Below the pieces are notes generated by a model. It did not search any database and had not been told where the DNA came from. It worked only from the letters and a program-made list of their open reading frames with translations. From assembly GCA_036732565.1 (NCBI GenBank), contig DAINCF010000226.1:1-10939 (forward strand): a stretch of 10,939 nt of DNA, read 5' to 3'. This DNA is from JAIVJN01 sp036732565 (lineage in GTDB: Bacteria > Acidobacteriota > Vicinamibacteria > Vicinamibacterales > UBA2999). Position 1 is the first letter of the stretch. Every line of letters begins with the position of its first letter. The position numbers and the translations under genes were made by a program. Positions 1 through 6,967 of the stretch are shown piece after piece.

Positions 1-852
1 GGGCGCTTTGCCGACGTGCTCCAGACCGACGCGGCCATCAACCCCGGCAACTCCGGCGGACCGCTGCTCAACGCGCGCGGCGAGGTGGTGGGCATCAACA
101 CTGCGATCTACTCGGATCCGCGACAGCAAGGCAACATCGGCATCGGCTTCGCCATGCCGATCAACGTGGTGGCGGAATTGTTGCCGCAACTCCGCAGCGG
201 CAAGGTCACGCGCGGCGTGATCGGCGTCACGGTCACCGACGTCCCGAACGACGCGCTCGCGGAGTTCGGCTTGAAGGAGCGCCGCGGCACGCTGATCACG
301 ACCGTTCGCAGCAACGGCGCAGCGGCCAAGGCCGGCATCGAGCCTGGCGACGTCGTCATCGAGTACAACGGCAAGCCGATTCGCCGTCGCGACGAGTTGG
401 TCGGCATGGTGGTCAACACCAAACCAGGCACGAGCGTGCCGATCAAGGTGATACGCGACAAGCAGGAGCGCAGCTTCACCATCACGATCGACGAGCTGAA
501 CCTCGACGAGGAGACGCCGCAGACGGCGCGTGGTGGCGGCAACGACGAGGAGGGCGAGGCGACCGGCGCCGGCTTCGGCATCACACTCCGCGAGCTGAAC
601 GCCGAGACCGCACGCCGCCTGCGCTTGCCGACGGAGACCGAAGGCGTGCTCATCTCCGAGGTCGAGCCCGGCGGCTCCGCGCAGCGCGCGGGCGTGGCGC
701 GTGGCGATATCATCGTGCAGATCAACCGCCGTCCGGTCCGGTCGCCGCAGGAAGCCCGGCGTGCCCTCGACGCCGTGCAGTCTGGCAGCACGGCGTTCCT
801 GCTGGTCCTGCGGAATGGGCAACAGACCTTCGTGACGGTACGCAAGGACTAG
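1..852 (+). CDS. Do/HtrA-family serine protease, C-terminal part (5' truncated)
   Basis: Periplasmic quality-control protease of the Do/HtrA (DegP/DegQ) family, which degrades or holds misfolded envelope proteins. The frame is open from base 1, so the start, signal peptide, catalytic His and Asp lie outside the window. Visible first is the end of the trypsin-like domain, with the active-site block DAAINPGNSGGPL; its catalytic Ser codon is at 52-54. Next come two PDZ domains: about 215-495 (RGVIGVTV, GIEPGDVVIEYNG, ending near the strand SFTITI) and about 565-840 (GFGITLREL, AGVARGDIIVQIN, ending FVTV). An acidic Gly-rich linker (GGGNDEEGE) separates them. The gene stops with TAG at 850-852 and is followed by an intergenic repeat array. 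The two-PDZ arrangement fits DegP/DegQ rather than one-PDZ DegS, but the exact paralogue cannot be named from the fragment. Family assignment is secure. Confidence 0.95.
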   Translation, partial: GRFADVLQTDAAINPGNSGGPLLNARGEVVGINTAIYSDPRQQGNIGIGFAMPINVVAELLPQLRSGKVTRGVIGVTVTDVPNDALAEFGLKERRGTLITTVRSNGAAAKAGIEPGDVVIEYNGKPIRRRDELVGMVVNTKPGTSVPIKVIRDKQERSFTITIDELNLDEETPQTARGGGNDEEGEATGAGFGITLRELNAETARRLRLPTETEGVLISEVEPGGSAQRAGVARGDIIVQINRRPVRSPQEARRALDAVQSGSTAFLLVLRNGQQTFVTVRKD

Positions 853-855
853 CCA

Positions 856-986
856 CCAAGACGCGAAGAACACGAAGACTTGCGAGCCGCGAAGGCACGA
901 AGATCACGAAGACTCTTTCTTTGGAATGGATTTTCTTCGTGCGCTTCGTGTCTTCGTGGCAATAGTGTTCGTGCCTTCGTGGCGAA
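856..986. repeat. Inverted array of CACGAAGA-type intergenic repeats
   Basis: Nearly the whole spacer between the protease and CYTH genes is built from short degenerate units. The left part (about 856-913) reads as repeated CACGAAGA, GCGAAGA and CGAAGGCACGAAG. The right part (about 931-986) carries the same words on the other strand, such as TTCGTGCCTTCGTGGCG and CTTCGTGTCTTCGTGG. The block GCGAAGGCACGAAG (888-901) has its reverse-complement counterpart around 969-983, so a transcript could fold into an imperfect long hairpin. No ORF, clear promoter or clean terminator is visible here. Repeats of this style are, from memory, common between genes in GC-rich environmental bacteria; their function is unknown to me. 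Confidence 0.7.
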
Positions 987-1006
987 CGTGAGGACCGTAA
1001 CAGCTC

Positions 1007-1567
1007 ATGCCCCTAGAGCGCGAGATCAAGCTGCACGTCGCCAGCGCCGAGGACGCGCGCGCCCGAGTGTCGACGCTCGGCGCGACGCCGCTCAGGGGCC
1101 GGCGCCTGCAGGAAGACTGCCTCCTGGACGATGACGACGGCACGCTGCGCGATCGGCGATCGGTGCTGCGCGTGCGCAACGAAGGCGGCAAGAGCCTGCT
1201 GACGTTCAAGGGTCCCGTTCAGCCAGGGCCGATGAAACTGCGCGAGGAGCGTGAGACGATCGTGTCGGACGGCGAGACGCTCGTCTCCATCCTCGAAGAG
1301 CTCGGCCTTCGCATCTGGTTCCGCTACGAGAAATATCGCGAGGAGTTCGCGGCCGACGATGCCCTCATCGCGATCGACGAGACGCCCGTCGGTGTGTTCA
1401 TCGAGATTGAAGGCAGCGAGGCGGCGATCCATCGCGCCGCCGCGGCGCTGGGCTTCACGCCGGCCGACTACATCACCCACTCGTACCGTTCTCTCTTTCT
1501 GCAGAAGCGCGACGCTGGCGTCATCTCGGGCGAGCACATGGTCTTCGCGTCCAGCAGCGGCGTATGA
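1007..1567 (+). CDS. CYTH-domain protein (ThiT/CyaB-like triphosphate hydrolase or class IV adenylate cyclase)
   Basis: Small CYTH-fold protein of 186 residues, typical for single-domain members. CYTH enzymes bind triphosphate groups in a beta tunnel with divalent metal, acting as inorganic triphosphatase, thiamine-triphosphatase or class IV adenylate cyclase. The N-terminal signature ExExK is present as EREIKL (E4, E6, K8). Further tunnel residues expected in the family are visible: LRVR (R55, R57), TFKG (K68), a REERE block near 79-83, RYEKYR (R106, K109) and the acidic strands AIDET (D124) and FIEIEG (E133, E135). The C-terminal SYRSLFL is also typical. The ATG at 1007 fits because it sits three residues before the signature; GTGAGGA at 988-994 is too distant to be a good ribosome site. 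The stop overlaps the next start (ATGA), suggesting translational coupling to the nucleotidyltransferase. The substrate cannot be told from sequence; many such proteins are annotated as adenylate cyclase without proof. Confidence 0.88.
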   Translation: MPLEREIKLHVASAEDARARVSTLGATPLRGRRLQEDCLLDDDDGTLRDRRSVLRVRNEGGKSLLTFKGPVQPGPMKLREERETIVSDGETLVSILEELGLRIWFRYEKYREEFAADDALIAIDETPVGVFIEIEGSEAAIHRAAAALGFTPADYITHSYRSLFLQKRDAGVISGEHMVFASSSGV

Positions 1568-2562
1568 CCGATTTGTCAGCGTGGCCGGCCCTCGTCCTCA
1601 CGGCCGGCCTCGGGACGCGGTTGCGTCCCCTCTCGCTGGTCCGCGCCAAGGCGGCTCTGCCCGTTGCCGGCGAAGTGCTGGTGCGGCGCGTGCTCCGTTG
1701 GCTCCACGCCGCAGGCATCCGACGGGTCGTCCTCAACCTTCACCATCTTCCGGACACCATCACGCCGCACGTCGGTGATGGTCGCGATCTCGGTCTCGAG
1801 GTGCGGTACTCCTGGGAGTCTCCGGTGCTGGGCTCGGCCGGCGGCCCGCGGCGCGCGCTGCCGCTGCTCGATGCCGATCGCTTCCTGATCGTCAACGGCG
1901 ACACGCTGACCAACGCATCGCTCGCCGAGCTGACCGAGCGTCACGTCGCGACGGGCGCCCTGGTCACGATGACGGTCACGCCTGGCGACATCCGTTACGG
2001 CGGTGTCATCGCGGACGACCAAGACGTCGTGCACGGCTTCGCACGCCAGGCATCCGCCTCTGCTCGCGCAGAGGTCTTCGCGAGCTACGGCGAGACCGCG
2101 CCGAAGCGGCGTGGCCGCGAAGGCGGACCCCAGGCACCCGGTGATCGCTGCCACTTCGTCGGGATTCAAGCCGCCGACCGGCGGGCCTTCGAGCACGTTC
2201 CGGACAACACACCTGTCGAGAGCGTCTGGGGCTCGTACCCCGAGCTGATCGCAGATGCTCTGGGCTCGGTGCGTATCTATCGCACCGCCGCGGTGTTCCA
2301 CGACATCGGCACGCCAGCCGACTACCTGAGAACCGCGCGACAGTTCGCCCAGCACGAGGGCAACGAAATCGGAGTCGCCGCCCGGATCGATCCGACCGCA
2401 CGCATCTCCGGCTCCATCCTCTGGGATCGCGTGACGGTTGGCGCGAATGCCGAGCTCGTCGAGTGCGTCGTGGCCGACGATGTCACCATCCCCGCCGGCG
2501 CGCGACATCAACGCACGGCGATCGTGAGAATCGGCGACCGGATCACGACGGCTGCAATCTGA
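1564..2562 (+). CDS. NDP-sugar pyrophosphorylase-type nucleotidyltransferase (MurU/RmlA-like) with in-frame repeat
   Basis: Cytoplasmic enzyme (332 aa) predicted to join a sugar-1-phosphate to an NTP, giving NDP-sugar and pyrophosphate. The nucleotide-binding signature TAGLGTRLRPLS spans residues 13-24, with the catalytic-type Lys in RAKAALPVAG (K29). The metal-binding NGD is at 111-113 and a substrate-loop segment FHDIGTPADYL at 245-255. The C-terminal 60 residues (ARIDPTARISGSILWDRVTVG onward) look like a short left-handed beta-helix, as in GDP-mannose and glucose-1-phosphate transferases. It starts inside the stop of the CYTH gene (ATGA, 1564-1567). Residues 162-192 are Arg/Ala/Gly-rich, do not resemble the family, and are encoded by a palindromic element that recurs just after the gene. 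They fall between the strand GVIADDQDVVHGF and CHFVGIQ, in a loop. An AmgK-like kinase lies 3.3 kb downstream, so a MurU-like role is possible. Sugar and base specificity are not determined. Confidence 0.9.
   Translation: MTDLSAWPALVLTAGLGTRLRPLSLVRAKAALPVAGEVLVRRVLRWLHAAGIRRVVLNLHHLPDTITPHVGDGRDLGLEVRYSWESPVLGSAGGPRRALPLLDADRFLIVNGDTLTNASLAELTERHVATGALVTMTVTPGDIRYGGVIADDQDVVHGFARQASASARAEVFASYGETAPKRRGREGGPQAPGDRCHFVGIQAADRRAFEHVPDNTPVESVWGSYPELIADALGSVRIYRTAAVFHDIGTPADYLRTARQFAQHEGNEIGVAARIDPTARISGSILWDRVTVGANAELVECVVADDVTIPAGARHQRTAIVRIGDRITTAAI
2046..2139 (+). repeat. Palindromic element copy A, in frame within the nucleotidyltransferase gene
   Basis: A 94-bp segment inside the coding sequence that matches the segment at 2572-2663. 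The final 62 bases differ from the second copy by only three substitutions and one inserted C; the first 32 are more diverged. Both copies begin CCAGGCATCCGCCT and end AGGCACCC, so the ends carry short near-direct repeats (CCAGGCA, perfect only in copy A). Internal inverted repeats include CCTCTGC/GCAGAGG (2057-2063 with 2068-2074) and CTTCG/CGAAG (2076-2080 with 2102-2106). It encodes residues 162-192 with no stop codon, and the frame resumes cleanly at GDRCHFVGIQ. Confidence 0.85.
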
Positions 2563-2571
2563 ACCGCGCCC

Positions 2572-2663
2572 CCAGGCATCCGCCTACGCTCGCCTGAGAA
2601 TCTCGCGAGCTATGGCGAGACCTCGCCGAAGCGGCGTGGCCGCGAAGGCGGGCCCAGGCACCC
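2572..2663 (+). repeat. Palindromic element copy B, filling the spacer between convergent genes
   Basis: Second copy (92 bp) of the element found inside the upstream gene. It starts 10 bases after that gene's stop and ends exactly next to the stop codon (2664-2666, minus strand) of the convergent PA14 gene, so it makes up almost the whole 101-bp spacer. It contains the perfect stem GGCGAG/CTCGCC (2614-2619 with 2622-2627) and outer arms CCGCCT/AGGCGG. In RNA it could form a GC-rich hairpin from either strand, and may help end or stabilise both transcripts; that role is inferred. No T-run follows, so it is not a classical intrinsic terminator. Confidence 0.85.
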
Positions 2664-4889
2664 CTATCTAGTCTTTTTCCACACCTCAATCGTGTGGAGC
2701 GGCTTGTCCAGAATCGTCTCGCTGTCCTCCAGATCGTTCCAGAAGCGCTCCTCCCAGTAGAGAGGTGCCCAGCGAGGCGGCGTCGTCTCCGCGCTGAAGA
2801 GACGCTCGAACCCGAGCGCGCCCGAGTGCAAGCTGTCGAGAAATCCATCGCTCGCTGACGACAGGAGGAATCGACGCGCGTAGGCCTCGTTCAACACGAG
2901 GTATTCGGGCCACCGCACCATCGTCGCCACGCCACGTGGGTGCAGCGGCCACACGATGTAGCAATCCAGGGGAGGGACGTAGGCGCGGTTGAACGTGACA
3001 CCGATGGACGAGCCGCACGCGACATGGTTCGCCAACCAGTCGCGCGCCAGATAACGCGGATCGGAGTGGAAGACGACGTTGATCGCAACGGCATTGACCG
3101 CTGCCGCTGCCAGCGCAATGGAGGGAACGGCCACCCGCACCACTCGCGGTATCGACGCCGCGCGCACCACGGCCTGCAGAAAGATGCCGCCGACGATTGC
3201 CGCGATCGGGAGGAACGCGATCAGAAAGCGGTCGTAGACGTACAGGATGACGGCGAGAAAGAAGACGTAGTAGGTGGCGAGTGGAAGCAGCAGGCTCCCC
3301 AGGAGACGAAGCCGTCGCGAAGCAATCAGATAGAGACATCCGCCCACGAACGCGCAGGTCGCCGGCACGCCGGCGGCCCAGGCGAACATCTTGAAGGTGA
3401 GCATCAACAAGCCGAGGTGCCCCTCGAGCGTGGGCTCGAACATGCGGAACGGCATCGAGTCGACCGACGTCATGAAGCGCACGTGGTCGACCATGCGCCC
3501 CCATTCCATCGGCAGCTGATGGCCGAGGGCGAAGCCGATGACCGTGGCACCGCCGACCGCGATGAAGCGGCGGTCGAGAGCGGCGTGAACCAGCGAATGT
3601 GAATCGCCGCTCGCTCGCAGATCGCGCACCAGGACGTAGAGCAGCGCCGCGGGCGCCGCGACGTAGAACCCGTACAACTGATCTTTGCTCGCCAGGCTCA
3701 GCCCGACGGCGCCGCCGAAGACGATCGCCGACGTGAGCGTGCGCCAGCGAACGAATTTGATCCAGGTCCAGAACGCGCACGTGCCCCAGAACATCTGCGG
3801 CGTTTCGAGATTGGAGAGGGACCCGAAGTACACGACGACCGGCATCGACCCGAGCAGCGCCACCGCGAAGTACCCGGCGAGCCGATCCGCGATATCGCGG
3901 GCAGCGTCGAACGTCAGGAGCAGCGTGGCGACGAGCATCGCCAGACTCAGGCCGCGAACGACGAGGTACATCAGCGCATGGACAGTGTGATCCGCCATCG
4001 ACAGGCCGAACAGCGTCGACGCCCACACAAACGGCTGCAGGACGAGCGCGATGAGATTCAAGTGCAGGGTCGGCCAGCGCTGGTTCCAGTGGCGAAACAC
4101 ATCCTGGCTGGCGACCAGCGTGTCGAGCGGCGCGAGCTCGTCGCCGGACAACGAGTCGTACGCGGGCAGACCGTAGGTGATGTGCGCCGCGCTGGCGGCC
4201 ACCGCGACGAGCGCCACGATCAGGAACGTTCGGTCGCGCGCCGTGGCGTCCAACGCCTCGAGATGCGGGAACCACCGCGCGCGCCGCATCGCCACCCAGA
4301 TGGCCCATGCCACCGCGACGTACCACGACACCACGAGAACAAGCGGCCAGAGCTCGCGGGCACGAAACTCCGCATACGAGATGGGATACGGCACCAATGG
4401 CCCGAGGTCGGCAAACTGTCCACCGAGCCCTGCCTGGCCAAACTGCAGGAAGCTCTCGCCCCAGGCCTGGTTGTAGCGGAGGCGAATCGGATGCGCCCCT
4501 TCCGCCAGCAAGATGTCGGACGAGAGGTTTCTGGTCGCGTGGATGCCGCCGTTCTCGATGACCAGTCGATCGCCGATCCAGAGCCAGGTCCCGTCGTCCG
4601 ATTTCGCGGCAAGTCGGTGGAGGCCGGCCGTGCGAACGATCAGCGTGCCAGTCCATTCGACGCTGTAGGCGGTCAGGCCTCGCAGTTCGGGCCGGGCGTC
4701 CAGCGCCGCGGTCGAGATGTCGGTGTCAACGACCTCGGCGACCGGCGGACCGGCCCAGTCGGCGTTGGCGAAGTAGCGTCCGCGAAGCCCAATCGATGTG
4801 TCGGGCGGTTGGAAGGTCCACGCCAAAGCGGTGAGCACGATCGCGGCGAGCGGGAGCGCCCAGGGCGAGCGGAGCATTCTGAACGGCAC
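2664..4889 (-). CDS. PA14-domain GT-C-type membrane glycosyltransferase-like protein
   Basis: Large inner-membrane protein of 741 residues. After a hydrophobic N-terminal anchor (about 10-26) comes a PA14-like beta-barrel domain at about 33-155 (LRGRYF, YSVEWTG, SDDGTWLWIGDRLV, RYNQAWGE). PA14 domains commonly bind carbohydrate. From about 180 to 605 there are roughly ten or more hydrophobic segments, for example 181-201, 221-240, 305-326, 338-356, 532-551 and 554-575. A soluble C-terminal tail follows (610-741). The first loop after the second membrane segment of the body holds an acidic pair (SLSGDELAP, D250-E251), as expected for GT-C enzymes that use a lipid-linked sugar (PMT/ArnT style), and YDRFLIAFLP at 552-561 resembles that superfamily. 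Acceptor and donor are unknown. Start: GTG at 4889 or ATG at 4877; neither has a clear ribosome site. It is transcribed against the upstream genes and divergently from the SGNH gene. Confidence 0.8.
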   Translation of the reverse strand: MPFRMLRSPWALPLAAIVLTALAWTFQPPDTSIGLRGRYFANADWAGPPVAEVVDTDISTAALDARPELRGLTAYSVEWTGTLIVRTAGLHRLAAKSDDGTWLWIGDRLVIENGGIHATRNLSSDILLAEGAHPIRLRYNQAWGESFLQFGQAGLGGQFADLGPLVPYPISYAEFRARELWPLVLVVSWYVAVAWAIWVAMRRARWFPHLEALDATARDRTFLIVALVAVAASAAHITYGLPAYDSLSGDELAPLDTLVASQDVFRHWNQRWPTLHLNLIALVLQPFVWASTLFGLSMADHTVHALMYLVVRGLSLAMLVATLLLTFDAARDIADRLAGYFAVALLGSMPVVVYFGSLSNLETPQMFWGTCAFWTWIKFVRWRTLTSAIVFGGAVGLSLASKDQLYGFYVAAPAALLYVLVRDLRASGDSHSLVHAALDRRFIAVGGATVIGFALGHQLPMEWGRMVDHVRFMTSVDSMPFRMFEPTLEGHLGLLMLTFKMFAWAAGVPATCAFVGGCLYLIASRRLRLLGSLLLPLATYYVFFLAVILYVYDRFLIAFLPIAAIVGGIFLQAVVRAASIPRVVRVAVPSIALAAAAVNAVAINVVFHSDPRYLARDWLANHVACGSSIGVTFNRAYVPPLDCYIVWPLHPRGVATMVRWPEYLVLNEAYARRFLLSSASDGFLDSLHSGALGFERLFSAETTPPRWAPLYWEERFWNDLEDSETILDKPLHTIEVWKKTR

Positions 4890-4947
4890 TAGTGGAGCGT
4901 ATCAACAGAATTACCGCCATCATCCGAGGGCTCGGGGAGCGGTTTCC

Positions 4948-4970
4948 GGGCCGTTCCCACGGAACGGCCC
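4948..4970. promoter_or_regulatory. Perfect 10-bp inverted repeat in the divergent intergenic region
   Basis: Stem GGGCCGTTCC (4948-4957), loop CAC, stem GGAACGGCCC (4961-4970). It lies between the divergent PA14 gene (starts 4889 or 4877) and SGNH lipoprotein gene (starts 5018). It could be an operator or the hairpin of a 5' leader of the minus-strand transcript. No T-run follows on either strand, so a terminator is unlikely. The function is not established by sequence. Confidence 0.5.
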
Positions 4971-5005
4971 AGTGGTGGCTTAACGGTACATCCCATTAGT
5001 CCGGG

Positions 5006-5011
5006 TAGAAT
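5006..5011 (+). promoter_or_regulatory. Candidate -10 box (TAGAAT) for the SGNH lipoprotein gene
   Basis: TAGAAT ends six bases before the GTG at 5018, so a transcript starting about seven bases downstream would begin at or next to the start codon and be leaderless. No ribosome site precedes the GTG, which fits. The -35 is not convincing (TTAACG at 4980-4985 gives a 20-bp spacer). The box is flanked by direct repeats TCCGGGT at 5000-5006 and 5013-5019. Confidence 0.35.
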
Positions 5012-5017
5012 ATCCGG

Positions 5018-5845
5018 GTGTTTTGTCATGGTCGAGCTTGCCAACTGCTGGTTGCCGTCGTTGTGACGTTCACGGCCGCCTGCGCGAGCAGTCCCACCGC
5101 GCCGTCCCCCACGGCCTCCGCGAGCCTGACGGATCAGGCCGTCGCCCAATCGTCCAGTACGTCAGACGACGAGTCTGCGCCAGGCGCGTCTACAGCTGAT
5201 CACCTGGGTGCCACGCGCTTCGTCGCCTTCGGCGACAGCATCACATGGGGCACGCTCTCGTCATTCGACGGGACGTACCTCTACGACGCAGGCCCGACAG
5301 AGTCGTACCCCTATGTGCTGCAGGCCGCGCTCATCGCGTTCCACCCCCCACAGGTTTACACGGTCGAGAACCGGGGTGTTCCTGGTGAGGGTGTCGCCAG
5401 CGGCGCCGGGCGCATTCAGACGGTGCTCTCTCAGCTTCGGCCGCAGGGCTTGCTGCTCCTGGAAGGCATCAACGACCTGAACAACGGCGCCAGCGTCGGC
5501 CAGACGGTCGGGCATCTGCAGACCATTCTGGACGTCGCCCGGCTGCACAACGTCACCGTCTTCATTGCCACGATGTTTCAGACCTACTACAGCGTGGACC
5601 CGAACAACGGGCGCATACGAGAGAACTCCGCGGCGGTCATTCCCGAGTTCAACAATGCCATTCTCCAGATGGCGTCCGGTCGACAGAACGTCTACATCGT
5701 CGACATCTACGGCGCGTTCGGTGGGAACCGCAGCTTCGTCGGCGGCGACGGACTCCATCCGAGCGAGTCAGGCTACCAGCGCATGGCCCAGGCGTTCGGA
5801 GACAGGATCGTGTCGGCCTTTGCCGTCCGAGCTGGCTTCCAATAG
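5018..5845 (+). CDS. SGNH/GDSL-type hydrolase lipoprotein
   Basis: Secreted, probably lipid-anchored esterase-like protein of 275 residues. The N-terminus has a short charged start, a hydrophobic run (10-19) and a lipobox-like TAAC ending at C22, then a low-complexity Ser/Ala/Thr/Pro linker (about 23-62). The SGNH blocks follow in order: VAFGDSITWG with nucleophile S74 (block I), ENRGVPGEG with G120 (block II), LEGINDLNN with N152 (block III), and GGDGLHPS with D244 and H247 (block V). All four catalytic-type residues are present, so it should be active; substrates in this superfamily include acyl esters and acetylated sugars. The GTG start at 5018 is chosen because it gives an intact signal peptide; no ribosome site is seen. 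Its stop is 17 bases before the kinase gene, suggesting co-transcription. The specific substrate is unknown. Confidence 0.9.
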   Translation: MFCHGRACQLLVAVVVTFTAACASSPTAPSPTASASLTDQAVAQSSSTSDDESAPGASTADHLGATRFVAFGDSITWGTLSSFDGTYLYDAGPTESYPYVLQAALIAFHPPQVYTVENRGVPGEGVASGAGRIQTVLSQLRPQGLLLLEGINDLNNGASVGQTVGHLQTILDVARLHNVTVFIATMFQTYYSVDPNNGRIRENSAAVIPEFNNAILQMASGRQNVYIVDIYGAFGGNRSFVGGDGLHPSESGYQRMAQAFGDRIVSAFAVRAGFQ

Positions 5846-5862
5846 ACCGAGCGGCATTACCG

Positions 5863-6903
5863 TTGTCCGACACGCCTCCCACTCTTCCAACCGCTGATGC
5901 GCGGGTGCGCGCCTATCTGGATCGGCAGGGACTGACCGAGCACGTCACGCAGGTCCTCCCGTTGACCGGCGACGCTTCCGACCGCAAGTATTTCCGGGCG
6001 TTCGTGCGTGGCGGTCCATCGATCGTGCTGGCGCTGCATGGGGGGCCGATCGAGTTCGCGCGGATGCCGTTCACGGCGGTCGCGCGCCTGATGAACCGGA
6101 TCCCGCTTCCGGTGCCGGCGATCTTGCACCACTCCGACGAGCTCGGCATCATCGGCCTCGACGATCTCGGCGATGTCACGCTTCAGGCGCACCTTGGCGC
6201 CGCCTCGAGGGCCGAGCACGCGGCGCTCTATCGCGAGGCGGTGTCGTTCATCGCTCGACTGCAGCAGCGTGGAGCCGAGCTCGCCAGTGACGACTGCGCG
6301 CCGTATCAGGTGGCGTTCGACGTCGAGAAGCTCACCTGGGAGCTGGAGTTCTTCGTCAAGCACTTCATCGTCGGCTATCGTGGCGCGACACCGACCGAGG
6401 AGGTGCGCGACGCGCTTCGTGCGGAGTGGTCGTCGCTCGTGGAGGAGCTCTCGAGCGAGACCCGCGTGTTGTGCCACCGCGACTATCACAGCCGCAATCT
6501 GATGCTGCACGAGGGGGCGCTCGTCATCATCGACTTTCAGGACGCGCGGATGGGACCGGACACGTACGACCTCGCGTCATTGCTGCGCGACTCATACGTC
6601 GATCTCTCGGCCGCGCAAGTGGACGAGCTGGTCGCCTACTTCGTTGCGCTTCGCCATCCCACCATCGCGCGGCCGGGGGCCGCGGCCGACGAGTTCCGAC
6701 GCCGCTTCGATCTCATGGCGCTGCAGCGTAACTTGAAGGCGCTCGGCACGTTCGGGTATCAGACGACCACGCGCAGCAATACGGTCTACATCCAGTACAT
6801 TCCGCGCACGTTGAACTACGTGCGGGAAAACCTCGGCACCTATCCTCGCTTCGGGCGGCTGCAGGAAATCCTGGCAAGGTTGATCAAGGAGTTGGGATCG
6901 TAG
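5863..6903 (+). CDS. AmgK-like sugar kinase (aminoglycoside phosphotransferase fold)
   Basis: Cytoplasmic kinase (346 aa) of the APH/choline-kinase fold, most like AmgK, which phosphorylates the anomeric position of N-acetylmuramate/N-acetylglucosamine in peptidoglycan recycling. Evidence: LTGDASDRKYFR at 34-45 (nucleotide loop), GLDDLGD at 98-104, catalytic loop CHRDYHSRNL at 204-213 with D207 and N212, metal motif IDFQDARMGPDTYDL at 223-237 with D224, and the C-terminal FDLMALQRNLKALGTFG at 282-298, which I associate with AmgK rather than drug-resistance kinases. The start is uncertain: TTG at 5863 gives this length, while GTG at 5905 would drop 14 poorly conserved residues. Neither has a good ribosome site. 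The stop codon TAG (6901-6903) is part of a palindromic repeat, so the ancestral 3' end may have been changed. The matching nucleotidyltransferase lies 3.3 kb upstream. Confidence 0.85.
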   Translation: MSDTPPTLPTADARVRAYLDRQGLTEHVTQVLPLTGDASDRKYFRAFVRGGPSIVLALHGGPIEFARMPFTAVARLMNRIPLPVPAILHHSDELGIIGLDDLGDVTLQAHLGAASRAEHAALYREAVSFIARLQQRGAELASDDCAPYQVAFDVEKLTWELEFFVKHFIVGYRGATPTEEVRDALRAEWSSLVEELSSETRVLCHRDYHSRNLMLHEGALVIIDFQDARMGPDTYDLASLLRDSYVDLSAAQVDELVAYFVALRHPTIARPGAAADEFRRRFDLMALQRNLKALGTFGYQTTTRSNTVYIQYIPRTLNYVRENLGTYPRFGRLQEILARLIKELGS

Positions 6904-6939
6904 GGGCGGGTCGCGAGCCGGGGTGGGAGTCGCCCCTAC
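6900..6939. repeat. GTAGGGGC palindrome, copy 1 (variant with longer centre)
   Basis: Arms GTAGGGGCG (6900-6908) and CGCCCCTAC (6931-6939) are perfect inverted repeats. The centre is longer and less symmetric than in the other copies (GGTCGCGAGCC followed by a G-rich stretch). The TAG at 6901-6903 is the stop codon of the AmgK-like kinase gene. Confidence 0.8.
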
Positions 6940-6961
6940 ACCGGGGAGGACGAGGGCGCGG

Positions 6962-6967
6962 TACAAT
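6962..6967 (+). promoter_or_regulatory. Candidate -10 box (TACAAT) for the TIM-barrel gene
   Basis: TACAAT stands out in a GC-rich spacer, 9 bases before the GTG at 6977. Initiation about seven bases downstream would give a leader of only about three bases, which agrees with the absence of a Shine-Dalgarno sequence. No good -35 is seen. Confidence 0.4.

Noticed and set aside
108..845. Antisense open frame opposite the HtrA gene
   Set aside because: The plus strand has clear protease and PDZ motifs; the antisense reading has none and is a GC-codon shadow.
856..986. CRISPR array
   Set aside because: Units are 8-9 bases, degenerate, unevenly spaced and switch orientation halfway; there are no uniform spacers or cas genes.
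2686..4656. Very long open frame (over 650 codons) on the minus strand, in a different frame from the PA14 gene
   Set aside because: Composition is Arg/Gly/Ala-rich with no domain motifs, as expected from an out-of-frame reading of a GC-rich gene; the main frame has PA14 and membrane segments.
5863..6903. Aminoglycoside resistance gene
   Set aside because: The fold is shared, but the HRDYHSRNL and FDLMALQRNLKALG segments point to the AmgK group, and there is no resistance or mobile context.
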